NCBI RefSeq assembly: GCF_021789315.1
Contig: NZ_CP084561.1
Span: forward strand, 2,666,001 to 2,730,000
Direction of reading: 5' to 3'
Length of the DNA stretch: 64,000 nucleotides
Source: Arthrobacter sp. FW305-BF8
Lineage (GTDB): Bacteria; Actinomycetota; Actinomycetes; Actinomycetales; Micrococcaceae
In this document: in pieces, positions 8,808 through 17,603 of the stretch
Layout: every line of letters starts with the position of its first letter
Numbering within the stretch: the first letter of the stretch is position 1
Translations under genes and position numbers: made by a program
The notes under the pieces: model-generated
Seen by the model: the letters and a program-made list of their open reading frames with translations, nothing else
Told to the model about the DNA's origin: nothing
Databases searched by the model: none

Positions 8808-9077
8808 ATGAGGCTTGAAGGCTGGCATCTCATCATCATCATCGTCCTGGCTTTGGTGCTCTTCGCTGCACCGAAACTTCCCGGCATGGCCCGGAGCCTC
8901 GGCCAGTCGATGCGCATTTTCAAGTCGGAAGTCCGCGAAATGAAAAAGGACGGAGCCCCTGAAGCCAAGGACGGCTCGGATCCCGTCGAAGGCACCGTGG
9001 TCAATCACCCGCGTTCCGCCGCCACGGACAACCGTCCCGCAGACGGGAACGACGTTCCGCCGCCCAACCGCGCCTAG
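8808..9077 (+). CDS. tatA: Sec-independent protein translocase subunit TatA
   Basis: Pore-forming subunit of the twin-arginine translocase, which exports folded proteins across the cytoplasmic membrane. It has 89 residues with a short N-terminal membrane helix (GWHLIIIIVLALVLFAAPKLP). This is followed by the hinge and amphipathic helix (GMARSLGQSMRIFKSEVREMKKD) and a polar tail, the standard TatA/E layout. AAAGGA lies upstream of ATG 8808. tatC follows after 6 bp. Confidence 0.95.
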   Translation: MRLEGWHLIIIIVLALVLFAAPKLPGMARSLGQSMRIFKSEVREMKKDGAPEAKDGSDPVEGTVVNHPRSAATDNRPADGNDVPPPNRA

Positions 9078-9083
9078 GATTTC

Positions 9084-9920
9084 GTGGCACTGACCATGAG
9101 TCGTCAATCCAACCCTGAGGGACGGATGGCTCTGCTGGACCATCTGCGCGAACTCAGGAACCGGCTGTTCAAATCCGCCATTGCCGTTGTGCTCGCCACA
9201 GTTGCGGGTTTCCTGGTCTACCAGCCCATGCTCGCGGCCCTGATCAAACCGATCAAGGACCTCAACGAGAGCGAGGGCCGGCAGGCGTCACTCAACTTCG
9301 ACGGCGTGGCGAGCTCCTTCGATCTGATGATCCAGGTGTCGGTGTTCCTGGGATTGATCCTGGCCAGCCCGGTCTGGCTGTACCAGCTCTGGGCGTTCAT
9401 CGTCCCCGGACTGCACAAGAAGGAACGCCGGCTGGCGTTGTCCTTCGTGGCGGCCGCAGTGCCGCTCTTCATCGGCGGCGTGACGATGGCATGGCTTGTC
9501 CTGCCCAATGCAGTCCGGGTCCTCACCGACTTCACGCCCTCCGGCGGGTCCAACTTCATCAGCGCGCAGGTCTACCTGTCCTTTGTGCTGCGGTTGCTGC
9601 TGGCGTTCGGCATCGCCTTCCTGCTCCCTGTTGTCCTGGTCGGGCTGAACCTCGCCGGAATCCTCCGCGGGGAGCAGCTCATCAAGAGTTGGCGCATCAC
9701 AGTGTTCCTTGTCTGCCTGTTCGCAGCCATGGCCGCCCCCGGCGGCGACGCGATGAGCATGTTCTACCTTGCCGGCCCCATGCTCCTGCTCTTCTTCCTG
9801 GCCATCGGCCTGTGCGTCCTGAACGACCGCCGGCGGGCACGCCGGGCAGTGAAGCGCGCCGCTGAGACAGAGGCCACAGCCGATATCGGAACTCCGAGCA
9901 GCGAGCTGAAGAATCTCTAG
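9084..9920 (+). CDS. tatC: Sec-independent protein translocase subunit TatC
   Basis: Polytopic Tat component that recognises the twin-arginine signal. It has 278 residues and six predicted membrane segments. Diagnostic N-terminal motifs are MALLDHLRELRNRLFKSA and, later, SPVWLYQLWAFIVPGLHKKERR. The tail is basic and cytosolic. GTG 9084 has AGGA at 9076-9079; ATG 9096 (MSRQSNPEG) is an equally possible start without a visible Shine-Dalgarno site. It is co-directional with tatA and followed by helY. Confidence 0.95.
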   Translation: MALTMSRQSNPEGRMALLDHLRELRNRLFKSAIAVVLATVAGFLVYQPMLAALIKPIKDLNESEGRQASLNFDGVASSFDLMIQVSVFLGLILASPVWLYQLWAFIVPGLHKKERRLALSFVAAAVPLFIGGVTMAWLVLPNAVRVLTDFTPSGGSNFISAQVYLSFVLRLLLAFGIAFLLPVVLVGLNLAGILRGEQLIKSWRITVFLVCLFAAMAAPGGDAMSMFYLAGPMLLLFFLAIGLCVLNDRRRARRAVKRAAETEATADIGTPSSELKNL

Positions 9921-9932
9921 GCACGCCACCGC

Positions 9933-9938
9933 TAGGCT
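9933..9938 (+). promoter_or_regulatory. Predicted -10 box, leaderless helY
   Basis: TAGGCT ends 7 nt before ATG 9945. AGGA abuts the ATG too closely to serve as a ribosome-binding site, so a leaderless start at 9945 is the simplest reading. Confidence 0.5.
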
Positions 9939-9944
9939 TGAGGA

Positions 9945-12839
9945 ATGTCCACCACCACTCCGTCGCCCTCCGAACGGTACCGCGCCAGCGCCGAACGGGC
10001 CGCGGAAGCAAAGACCCACTTGGGCGCGTTTTCCCGCACACTGAGCTTTGAACTGGATGACTTCCAGCGGCAGGCCTGCAAATCCCTGCAGGAAGGCCGC
10101 GGGGTGCTGGTCGCCGCGCCCACTGGTGCCGGCAAGACCATCGTGGGCGAGTTCGCCGTCTACCTGGCACTCCAGCGCGGACTGAAGTCCTTCTACACCA
10201 CACCCATCAAGGCACTCAGCAACCAGAAATTCACCGAGCTGACGGAGAAATACGGCGAGGCGAACGTCGGCCTCCTGACAGGCGACACCAGCATCAACGG
10301 CGACGCACCCGTGGTGGTCATGACCACCGAGGTCCTCCGCAACATGCTCTACGCCGACTCCGACACTCTGTTCGACCTCGGCTTTGTGGTCATGGACGAG
10401 GTCCACTACCTGGCCGACCGTTTCCGGGGAGCAGTCTGGGAGGAAGTCATCATCCACCTGCCCAGCGAGGTGCAGGTGGCCTCCCTCAGCGCCACGGTGT
10501 CCAACGCCGAGGAGTTCGGCGCCTGGCTGGACACCGTCCGCGGCGACACCGACGTGATCGTCTCCGAGCACCGGCCCGTGCCGCTGTGGCAGCACGTCAT
10601 GGTGGGCCGGGACATTCTGGACCTTTTCGCGGGCGAGACCACCTTCGACGAAATCGCCCCCGCCGGCAGCCCTGCGGCGGCGGATGCCCTGCCACTGGCG
10701 CCGTCACCCGAGGACGCCGGTCAGCGCGGTTTCGAGGTCAATCCTGAGCTGCTGACCCTCTCGCGGGCCGAAAGCCAGCTCAACTTCCAGGGGCGCTTCG
10801 GCCACGGCGGCCGGAGTCAGCGGCGCCAGCAGCGCCAGCGCTACGGCGACCGGCCCCAGCAGGAGACCCGTACCGCGGCACGGAGGGCCAGCCGCCCGCA
10901 GGTCATCGCAAGCCTTGACCGGCAGGACCTGCTGCCCGCCATAACCTTCATTTTTTCCCGGGCCGGGTGTGACGCCGCCGTCGCCCAGTGCGTGGCGTCC
11001 GGGCTCTGGCTCACCACGGAGCGGGAGCAGCGCATCATCGCCCAGCGCGTGGACGAAGCGGGCCAGGATATCCCCACTGACGACCTTGAAGTGCTGGGCT
11101 TCTGGAACTGGCGCGACGGGCTTCTCCGCGGCTTCGCGGCCCACCATGCCGGCATGCTTCCCACCTTCAAGGAAGTCGTCGAAAAACTCTTTGCCGACGG
11201 CCTCGTGAAGGCGGTTTTCGCCACCGAGACGCTGGCCCTCGGCATCAACATGCCCGCCCGCTCGGTGGTGCTGGAGAAGCTGGACAAGTTCAACGGCGAA
11301 TCCCACGTGGACATCACGGCAGGGGAGTACACCCAGCTCACCGGCCGGGCGGGCCGGCGCGGCATTGACGTCGAAGGCCATGCCGTGGTCCTGTGGCAGC
11401 CGGGCACGGACCCGGCCGCCGTGGCCGGCCTTGCCTCCCGCCGGACGTATCCGCTGAATTCCAGCTTCCAGCCCACGTACAACATGAGCATCAACCTGCT
11501 GGCCCAGTTCGGGCGGCAGCGGGCCAGGGAAATCCTGGAGTCCTCCTTCGCCCAGTTCCAGGCTGACCGTTCGGTGGTCGGGCTGGCCCGTCAGGTGCGC
11601 AGCCGTGAGGAATCCCTGGCGGGCTACGCCAAGTCGATGACATGCCATCTGGGCGACTTCACCGAATATGCGCGGCTGCGGCGGGAACTTTCCGACGCTG
11701 AAAATTTCACGTCGCGGAGCAAGTCGCGGGCCCGCAAGTCGCTCAACGAGGATTCCCTGAGCCGGCTCCTGCCGGGCGATGTTGTGGATGTCCCGGCCGG
11801 GAGGGCCCCGGGTTTTGCCGTCGTGCTGAGCTCCGACCACAGCTCCCGGGAACCCAGGCCCGCGATCCTGACGCTGGAAAACCAGCTGCGCCGGATCGGC
11901 GTCGATGACCTCGAGGGGCCCATTGCCCCACTGACCCGGATCAGGATCCCCAAGTCCTTCAACGCCAAGGTTCCCAAGTCGCGGCGCGACCTGGCCTCGT
12001 CGGTCCGGAACGCGCTGCGGGAGAACCGGCCGCCGGCCCGGGGAAGCAGCCGCAACACCGACTTCGGGCTGGGCTCTGCCATGCAGAACCAGGAGAAGAA
12101 GATCGCCGACCTGCGGCGTGCCCTGCGCGCCCACCCGTGCCACGGCTGCAGCGAACGCGAGGACCACGCAAGGTGGTCAGAACGCTGGTGGAAGCTTCGC
12201 AAGGAAACCGACGGCCTGGTCCGCCAGATCCAGGGGCGCACCAACACCATCGCCAAGACGTTTGACCGGGTCTGCGATGTCCTGTCGGCCTACGGCTACC
12301 TCGAATCCACCGAGGACGGGCAGCACCGCATCAGTACTGACGGCCAGCGGCTGCGCCGGATCTACGGCGAGAAGGACCTGCTGATCTCCCAGGCGCTGCG
12401 GCAGGGCGCCTTTGATGACCTCGACGCCGTGGAGGTGGCTGCCTTCGCCAGCGTGCTGGTGTACCAGGCCAAGCGGGAGGACCGCGGCCTGCGGCCCCGC
12501 ATGCCCAGCGTTTCACTTGAGACGGCCGTGGATATCGCGGTTCACGAGTGGTCCGCCCTGGAGGACGTGGAGGAACAGAACAAGCTGCCGCTTACCGGCG
12601 AGCCAGAACTTGGACTGGTCTGGCCCATGTACAAGTGGGCCCGCGGCCGGCATCTGCAGGAGGTGCTCAGCGGCACCGACCTGGCCGCCGGCGACTTCGT
12701 CCGGTGGGTCAAGCAGGTGATCGACCTGCTGGACCAGCTTGCCAAGATTCCCGGCCTCGACCCCCGGCTGGCCCGGCTCTGCGCCGAGGCCATCAAACAG
12801 ATCAGGCGGGGCGTCGTCGCCTACTCCACGGTGGGCTGA
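9945..12839 (+). CDS. helY: Ski2/Mtr4-like DEVH-box RNA helicase HelY
   Basis: Superfamily 2 helicase probably acting in RNA metabolism. It has 964 residues. Walker A is APTGAGKT (58-65), and the Walker B DEVH box is MDEVHYL (Asp151). Helicase C motifs are FATETLALGINMPARSVV and QLTGRAGRRGID. A DSHCT-type C-terminal domain begins around residue 800. A Cys pair (HPCHGCSERED, about residue 730) could bind metal. The order tatA-tatC-helY matches the mycobacterial locus where this helicase is named helY. It begins 24 bp after tatC but probably has its own promoter. Confidence 0.92.
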   Translation: MSTTTPSPSERYRASAERAAEAKTHLGAFSRTLSFELDDFQRQACKSLQEGRGVLVAAPTGAGKTIVGEFAVYLALQRGLKSFYTTPIKALSNQKFTELTEKYGEANVGLLTGDTSINGDAPVVVMTTEVLRNMLYADSDTLFDLGFVVMDEVHYLADRFRGAVWEEVIIHLPSEVQVASLSATVSNAEEFGAWLDTVRGDTDVIVSEHRPVPLWQHVMVGRDILDLFAGETTFDEIAPAGSPAAADALPLAPSPEDAGQRGFEVNPELLTLSRAESQLNFQGRFGHGGRSQRRQQRQRYGDRPQQETRTAARRASRPQVIASLDRQDLLPAITFIFSRAGCDAAVAQCVASGLWLTTEREQRIIAQRVDEAGQDIPTDDLEVLGFWNWRDGLLRGFAAHHAGMLPTFKEVVEKLFADGLVKAVFATETLALGINMPARSVVLEKLDKFNGESHVDITAGEYTQLTGRAGRRGIDVEGHAVVLWQPGTDPAAVAGLASRRTYPLNSSFQPTYNMSINLLAQFGRQRAREILESSFAQFQADRSVVGLARQVRSREESLAGYAKSMTCHLGDFTEYARLRRELSDAENFTSRSKSRARKSLNEDSLSRLLPGDVVDVPAGRAPGFAVVLSSDHSSREPRPAILTLENQLRRIGVDDLEGPIAPLTRIRIPKSFNAKVPKSRRDLASSVRNALRENRPPARGSSRNTDFGLGSAMQNQEKKIADLRRALRAHPCHGCSEREDHARWSERWWKLRKETDGLVRQIQGRTNTIAKTFDRVCDVLSAYGYLESTEDGQHRISTDGQRLRRIYGEKDLLISQALRQGAFDDLDAVEVAAFASVLVYQAKREDRGLRPRMPSVSLETAVDIAVHEWSALEDVEEQNKLPLTGEPELGLVWPMYKWARGRHLQEVLSGTDLAAGDFVRWVKQVIDLLDQLAKIPGLDPRLARLCAEAIKQIRRGVVAYSTVG

Positions 12840-12914
12840 CGGCCCGCACGGCCCGTCCCCGCACCAGTCAATTCCGTACCAGTACGCCGTTTGAACACCC
12901 CAAGGAGCGCCTCC

Positions 12915-14576
12915 ATGGCCGATGCCCCCGCCCGCCCGCCGGAGGGAACCGGACCGTCAAAGGTCACGCTGTACCGCAACGGTTCCGTCTACACCGCGGC
13001 CGATCCCTTCGCCACGGCCATGCTCGTGGACGGTGACACCGTCGCGTGGGTCGGTTCGGAGCAGGCTGCTGCTTCCATCGCAGACAGCTCCATGGACATC
13101 ATCGATCTGCGCGGCGCCCTCGTCGCCCCGGGATTTGTCGATTCCCATGCCCACCTGACGGAGACAGGCATCGCCCTGGACTCACTGCAACTGGGCGGTG
13201 TCCGGTCCGCCCGCGAACTGCTGGACGCAGTCGCGGCCTCGGGAGGGGACGGAGCAGTGCTGGGACACGGCTGGGATGAGTCCCGCTGGGACAACCCCAC
13301 GCTCCCGGACGCCGGAGAGCTGGAGCGGGCTGCCGCTGGCCGTCCGGTATACCTTTCCCGTGTTGACGTGCACTCGGCCCTCGTCTCGCCGTCACTCATG
13401 GCCAGTGCCGGGCTGGCGGAGCTGGACGGCTACGCGCCCGGCGGTCACGTCAAGCGCCAGGCCCACAGTGCTGCCAGGCAGGCCACCCGCCGCCTGTCAT
13501 CGGCTGCGCTGCAGGAATACCAGCGTCGTGCGCTGGACGAGGCTGCGGCCAACGGGTATGTAGCGCTGGCCGAGATGGGTGCACCAAAAATCAGCAGCAT
13601 GGAGGACCTGCGGCTGGCGGCCGGATGGAATGACGCGGCAGGCTCCCGTCCGGCGCCGGAGGTGCTCCCGTACTGGGGGCAACTGACGCCGATGGCGGCC
13701 GACGCCGAGGCGCTGCTTGCCGAGCTCGGCATCCGGGTCCGCGGATTTGCCGGGGACCTGAACATCGACGGATCCATCGGCTCCCGCACGGCGTCCCTGC
13801 GGGAACCCTACGCCGACGCACCGGAGGAGATCGGCACAACCTACCTTTCCGTCGCTGAGGCTGCCGCGCACCTTGCGGCCTGTTCCGTGCTGGGTATCCA
13901 GGGCGGATTCCACGTCATCGGCGACGCCGGCCTCGATGCAGCCCTGCAGGCCCTCGATGAGGCAGCCGCCGAGGTGGGGGAGCAGCGCGTCCGGGCCGCC
14001 GGGCACCGCTTCGAGCACGTCGAAATGGCCGACGCCGACGCCATTGCCCGCCTCGCGAAGTACTCCGTGACGGTCAGCGCGCAGCCCGCCTTCGACGCCG
14101 CGTGGGGCGGTCAGGGACGCCTCTATGAGCAGCGTCTGGGCACCCGCAGCCGGGGCATGAACCCGTTCGCCTCGTTCTACTCCGCCGGCGTCCCGATCTG
14201 CTTCGGCAGCGACAGCCCGGTGACGCCGCTCCGTCCATGGTCCAGCGTGCGGGCCTGCCTCGAACACCACAACGCCGAACAGCGGATCTCCGCCCGTGCA
14301 GCCTTCCTCGGCCACACGCGGGCGGGCTGGCGCGCCGCACGGTATGAAAACCCGATGGCCGGCCAGCTGGTACCTGGCGCACCCGCAAGTTTCGCCGTCT
14401 GGGAAGTGGATGAGCTCATGGTCCAGGTGGCTGACGGCAGGGTCCAGTCCTGGAGCACGGATCCCCGTGCCCGCACGCCGCTGCTGCCGGCACTTGACAC
14501 AGGCTCGGACCCCCGGTGCCTGCAGACGGTGCGCAATGGGCTGGAGCTGTTCTCCGCAGAGGCCCTGCGCGGCTGA
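12915..14576 (+). CDS. Amidohydrolase family 3 protein (YtcJ-like)
   Basis: Metal-dependent hydrolase of the amidohydrolase superfamily; the substrate is unknown. It has 553 residues. The N-terminal beta domain (VTLYRNGSVYTAAD) leads to GFVDSHAHLTETG, the HxH metal motif. FAGDLNIDGSIGSRTA, GFHVIGDAGLDAAL and RFEHVEMADADAI carry the later His ligands, and CFGSDSPV the Asp. ATG 12915 was chosen because AAGGAG lies at 12902-12907 with a 7 nt spacer; an earlier in-frame start at 12891 has none. It is co-directional with helY, 75 bp downstream. Confidence 0.85.
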   Translation: MADAPARPPEGTGPSKVTLYRNGSVYTAADPFATAMLVDGDTVAWVGSEQAAASIADSSMDIIDLRGALVAPGFVDSHAHLTETGIALDSLQLGGVRSARELLDAVAASGGDGAVLGHGWDESRWDNPTLPDAGELERAAAGRPVYLSRVDVHSALVSPSLMASAGLAELDGYAPGGHVKRQAHSAARQATRRLSSAALQEYQRRALDEAAANGYVALAEMGAPKISSMEDLRLAAGWNDAAGSRPAPEVLPYWGQLTPMAADAEALLAELGIRVRGFAGDLNIDGSIGSRTASLREPYADAPEEIGTTYLSVAEAAAHLAACSVLGIQGGFHVIGDAGLDAALQALDEAAAEVGEQRVRAAGHRFEHVEMADADAIARLAKYSVTVSAQPAFDAAWGGQGRLYEQRLGTRSRGMNPFASFYSAGVPICFGSDSPVTPLRPWSSVRACLEHHNAEQRISARAAFLGHTRAGWRAARYENPMAGQLVPGAPASFAVWEVDELMVQVADGRVQSWSTDPRARTPLLPALDTGSDPRCLQTVRNGLELFSAEALRG

Positions 14577-15011
14577 ACAGCCCGCGGGTCCGGCGGCGAC
14601 TTATTGCGCCATCCAGCCGCCATCTGACGACACATCACCCGCCAAGAAGTGCCGCTGACCTGCGGCGATACATGAACTGGCAGGTCAGAGGGCTGTTGAC
14701 AGCCCCCAGCCAGTCCGTAGCATTGAGCTTCCGGGGCGGGTCCAAAGCGCAGCAGAAAACAGTTCCTCCATCCGCTCATCGCGGCATCGGCAACTGGCCC
14801 GTGGCGCGTGGACCCGCCCGTGGCGTAGCCCGACCCCGGCCACCAGTGCTGCTGCAAGACAAGCGCGAACGGGCACTTGCCGCCCCGATGCCGACCAAAC
14901 GGACGGAAGGGCCGTCCGGGGCACGTATAATGGGGAGTTGCGCTTTGCGAGCCGGCGTTCCCGCCAGGCTCCGCACGTGCTGACCGCTCCCATCCAGGAA
15001 AGGCCTCCCCT
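14577..15011 (+). other. Structured intergenic region with tandem hairpins and two promoter candidates
   Basis: 435 bp without a credible gene. It contains CTGACCTGC/GCAGGTCAG (14655-14663 and 14680-14688), immediately followed by GGGCTGT/ACAGCCC (14690-14705). These may terminate the amidohydrolase transcript. TTGACA (14695-14700), 17 nt, TAGCAT (14718-14723) resembles a sigma-70-type promoter. A second hairpin, GGACGG/CCGTCC (14901-14917), sits just before TATAAT (14926-14931). The 200 nt between the promoters could be a long leader or a small RNA; no ORF in it has coding character. Confidence 0.45.
14926..14931 (+). promoter_or_regulatory. Consensus -10 box upstream of ppm1
   Basis: Perfect TATAAT 81 bp before GTG 15012; no good -35 hexamer at the proper distance. 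A 6-bp hairpin (14901-14917) occupies the -35 region and could be an operator. Confidence 0.45.
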
Positions 15012-15749
15012 GTGCGTGTCCTCACCATCATCCCGACCTACAACGAGCTGGAGTCGCTTCCCAAGACTCTGGGACGCCTGCGCGCCGCCGTGCCGGCTTC
15101 CGACGTCCTCGTTGTGGACGACAACAGCCCGGACGGCACCGGACAGCTGGCGGACAGCATCGCTGCCGGGGACAACCAGGTCCACGTCCTGCACCGGAAG
15201 GGCAAGGAAGGCCTGGGGGCCGCTTACATCGCGGGCTTCAAGTGGGGACTGGACGCCGGCTACGACGTCCTTGTGGAGATGGACGCCGACGGTTCGCACC
15301 AGCCCGAACAGCTGCCCTCCCTGCTGGAGGCCGTGGACCAGGGCGCAGACCTCGCCATGGGTTCCCGCTGGGTGAAGGGCGGAAGCGTCGTGAACTGGCC
15401 GCTGTACCGCCAGGCGATTTCCCGGACCGGGAGCACATATGCGCGCATCATGCTCGGCCTCAAGATCAAGGACGTGACCGGCGGGTACCGGGCGTTCCGG
15501 CGCACGACGCTCGAGAAGCTGAACCTGAACCAGGTCGATTCCGTGGGTTACGGCTTCCAGGTGGACCTCGCGTGGCGCGTAGCGAAGATGGGGCTGAACA
15601 TCGTGGAGCGGCCCATCACGTTCGTGGAGCGTGAACTGGGCGCTTCCAAGATGAGCGGCAATATCGTGGTTGAGGCCATGGTCAACGTGACCAAGTGGGG
15701 CCTCACCGCCCGCTGGCGGAAGCTGACCGGCAAGACCCCGCGCGACTAG
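15012..15749 (+). CDS. ppm1: Polyprenol monophosphomannose synthase (GT2, DPM1-like)
   Basis: Transfers mannose from GDP-mannose to polyprenyl phosphate, giving the lipid donor used for lipoglycan and protein mannosylation. It has 245 residues with a single GT-A domain: TIIPTYNELESLP, VVDDNSPDGT, VEMDADGSHQPE (DxD), GSRWVKGGSV and VTGGYRAFRR. The C-terminus is short and without membrane spans, so it corresponds to the catalytic domain only. GTG 15012 has AGGAAAGG at 14998-15005. It is convergent with rbpA, the arrangement also known in Mycobacterium, with which it shares the terminator at 15775-15824. Confidence 0.92.
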   Translation: MRVLTIIPTYNELESLPKTLGRLRAAVPASDVLVVDDNSPDGTGQLADSIAAGDNQVHVLHRKGKEGLGAAYIAGFKWGLDAGYDVLVEMDADGSHQPEQLPSLLEAVDQGADLAMGSRWVKGGSVVNWPLYRQAISRTGSTYARIMLGLKIKDVTGGYRAFRRTTLEKLNLNQVDSVGYGFQVDLAWRVAKMGLNIVERPITFVERELGASKMSGNIVVEAMVNVTKWGLTARWRKLTGKTPRD

Positions 15750-15774
15750 CGGCACAAAGACCGGGCGGATACGC

Positions 15775-15824
15775 AAAAGGCCGGATCTGCTGCAACCATA
15801 TGGTGCAGCGGATCCGGCCTTTTT
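15775..15824. terminator. Bidirectional terminator between ppm1 and rbpA
   Basis: Inverted repeat with arms AAAAGGCCGGATCTGCTGCA (15775-15794) and TGCAGCGGATCCGGCCTTTT (15805-15824), one mismatch. A and T tracts on the two sides fit termination from both convergent genes. Confidence 0.85.
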
Positions 15825-15856
15825 GGCTGTAGCGCCTGCCTGCCGGCTAGGAGCGG

Positions 15857-16204
15857 TTAGGCTGAACGCCGTTCGCCGCGACGCTCGCGCAGGATGGTGA
15901 GGCGGTCTTCGAGGATTTGCTCAAGCTCGGGAAGCGAGCGGCGCTCCAACAGCATGTCCCAGTGGGTACGGACTGCTTTTTCGTTGCTGGTGTCCGGGCG
16001 TTCGCCATCAACGAGCAGCGCTTCCTTGCCGGTCTTGGAAACCCAGACAGGGGGAATTTCGGCTTCGGAGGAAAAGGTTACGAAAACCTGTTCGCCGTCC
16101 TCGCACCGGTACTCAACCCGCTGACGCGGAGCCGGCTCCACGCCGGATTCGGTCTCCATGCTTTGGGCGCCAAGACGCATGCCCCGCAGGCTGCGATCGC
16201 TCAT
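15857..16204 (-). CDS. rbpA: RNA polymerase-binding protein RbpA
   Basis: Actinobacteria-specific activator that binds RNA polymerase and the principal sigma factor. It has 115 residues. RSLRGMRLGAQSMETESG is the N-terminal tail and basic linker region. The RbpA core domain is YRCEDGEQVFVTFSSEAEIPP with WVSKTGKEALL, and the C-terminal sigma-interaction helices contain RTHWDMLLERRSLPELEQI. GGGAG precedes ATG 16204. A TATAAT promoter about 160 bp upstream is the likely start of its transcript. Confidence 0.97.
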   Translation of the reverse strand: MSDRSLRGMRLGAQSMETESGVEPAPRQRVEYRCEDGEQVFVTFSSEAEIPPVWVSKTGKEALLVDGERPDTSNEKAVRTHWDMLLERRSLPELEQILEDRLTILRERRGERRSA

Positions 16205-16366
16205 GATTTCTCCCTCTAATCGGTTCGCGGAGCGGACTCCGCGCTAGCCGGAAGCCCTGATAAGGGTGCCTCCGGACTACGGTGTGGTTCACGTAGCATC
16301 ACTAGGTGAAACGCTTCGCCAAGCATTGTTGTTCCGCACGGACTGATCCGGCCGGACAAATATCCC

Positions 16367-16395
16367 ATTATACGGATTCCGGCAGGCCGCAGCAA
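16367..16395 (-). promoter_or_regulatory. Predicted rbpA promoter
   Basis: On the minus strand, TTGCTG (16395-16390), a 17 nt spacer, then a perfect TATAAT (16372-16367). The -35 hexamer lies within the first CAGCAA repeat unit. Confidence 0.6.
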
Positions 16396-16445
16396 TCCGG
16401 CCATCCAGCAATCCGCCCATGCAGCAATCCGGCCGGACGCAGCAA
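16388..16445. repeat. Short repeated CAGCAATCCG units near the rbpA promoter
   Basis: CAGCAA occurs at 16390, 16406, 16422 and 16440 (spacing 16, 16, 18). The first three copies continue as ATCCG. The array overlaps the -35 region of the rbpA promoter. Confidence 0.6.
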
Positions 16446-16461
16446 CGCGTCCAGCTGCGCA

Positions 16462-16502
16462 AGCAAAGGGAGGCAGGCCAATCGGCCTGCCTCCCTTTGC
16501 TT
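16462..16502 (-). terminator. Terminator of the nfeD-SPFH operon
   Basis: Perfect inverted repeat AGCAAAGGGAGGCAGGCC (16462-16479) with GGCCTGCCTCCCTTTGCT (16484-16501) and a 4 nt loop, just beyond the SPFH stop codon. There is no clear U tract, which is common for actinobacterial terminators. Confidence 0.7.
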
Positions 16503-16513
16503 GCCCCGGAACT

Positions 16514-17500
16514 CTACGCCTGGGTCCGGGCTGCCGCCTCGCCGGGGTGGCCGTCGGACTGGCCGGACGAGCCTCCGTCCGTGCCCCCGAACAGGTCGCC
16601 GGACCGGGGATCAGGGTTGGTTCCGCCCAAAGCGCTGCCGATGCCTTTCAGTGCCTCGCCGACTTCGCTGGGGATGATCCACAGCTTGTTGGAGGAGCCT
16701 TCCGCAAGCTTCGGCAGGGTCTGCAGGTACTGGTAGGCCAGCAGCTTCTGGTCCGGGTTGCCCTTGTGGATGGCGTCGAACACCTTCTGGATGGCCTGCG
16801 ACTCGCCGTCGGCGCGCAGGATGGCAGCCTTGGCGTCACCCTCGGCCTTGAGGATGGCGGCCTGCCGCTGCCCTTCAGCGGTCAGGATCTGGGACTGCTT
16901 GGTTCCCTCTGCCGTCAGGATCGCGGCGCGGCGGTCACGTTCCGCCCTCATCTGCTTCTCCATCGAATCCTGGATGGAGTGCGGCGGGTCGATCGCCTTC
17001 AGTTCCACCCTGGAAACGCGGATGCCCCAGCGGCCGGTGGCTTCGTCCAGGACTCCGCGCAACTGGCCATTGATCTGGTCCCTGGACGTGAGCGCCTCTT
17101 CCAGGTTCAGGCCGCCCACCACGTTACGCAGGGTGGTGGTGGTCAACTGCTCCACGGCCTGGATGTAGTTGGCGATCTCGTAGGTGGCAGCGCGCGGATC
17201 GGTGACCTGAAAGTAGACCACGGTGTCGATGGACACCACGAGGTTGTCCTCCGTGATCACGGGCTGCGGCGGAAAGGACACCACCTGCTCGCGCAGATCC
17301 AGCAGCGGCAGGAGCCGGTCAACAAAGGGGATGAGGAGGGTCAGGCCGGGGTTGAGCGTCCGCTGGTATTTTCCCAGCCGTTCCACGACGCCTGCGCGGG
17401 CCTGCGGCACGATCCGCACGGAGCGGACCAGCACGATGATGACGAAAATGATCAGAACCACCAGCACGAACGTGAGTGCGATTCCTCCTGGGCTATCCAT
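16514..17500 (-). CDS. SPFH/Band 7 (stomatin-like, QmcA-type) membrane protein
   Basis: Flotillin/stomatin-type protein thought to organise membrane microdomains. It has 328 residues: an N-terminal membrane anchor (FVLVVLIIFVIIVLVRSVRIV), a Band 7 domain (QARAGVVERLGKYQRTLNPG to DPPHSIQDSMEKQ), then a coiled coil with repeated ILTAEG/ILKAEG/ILRADG units. The tail is Gly/Ser-rich. AAGGAGA precedes ATG 17500. The neighbouring NfeD gene is the usual partner of such proteins. Confidence 0.93.
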   Translation of the reverse strand: MDSPGGIALTFVLVVLIIFVIIVLVRSVRIVPQARAGVVERLGKYQRTLNPGLTLLIPFVDRLLPLLDLREQVVSFPPQPVITEDNLVVSIDTVVYFQVTDPRAATYEIANYIQAVEQLTTTTLRNVVGGLNLEEALTSRDQINGQLRGVLDEATGRWGIRVSRVELKAIDPPHSIQDSMEKQMRAERDRRAAILTAEGTKQSQILTAEGQRQAAILKAEGDAKAAILRADGESQAIQKVFDAIHKGNPDQKLLAYQYLQTLPKLAEGSSNKLWIIPSEVGEALKGIGSALGGTNPDPRSGDLFGGTDGGSSGQSDGHPGEAAARTQA

Positions 17501-17603
17501 ACTTCTCCTTTGTCCCCAACTTTCAGTGAAGCTCTAACCTGGCAAAAACTCGCCGCAATCTGCAGCTCCGCCGCGGCGGGAGCAGAAACTCATGGGGATC
17601 CGC

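Larger units (their letters stand above)
16205..16513 (-). other. rbpA upstream region
   Basis: About 300 bp without a gene. It holds the predicted rbpA promoter (16367-16395), four CAGCAA units at 16390, 16406, 16422 and 16440, and the terminator of the SPFH gene at 16462-16502. A -10-to-ATG leader of about 160 nt has no recognisable riboswitch. Confidence 0.5.
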
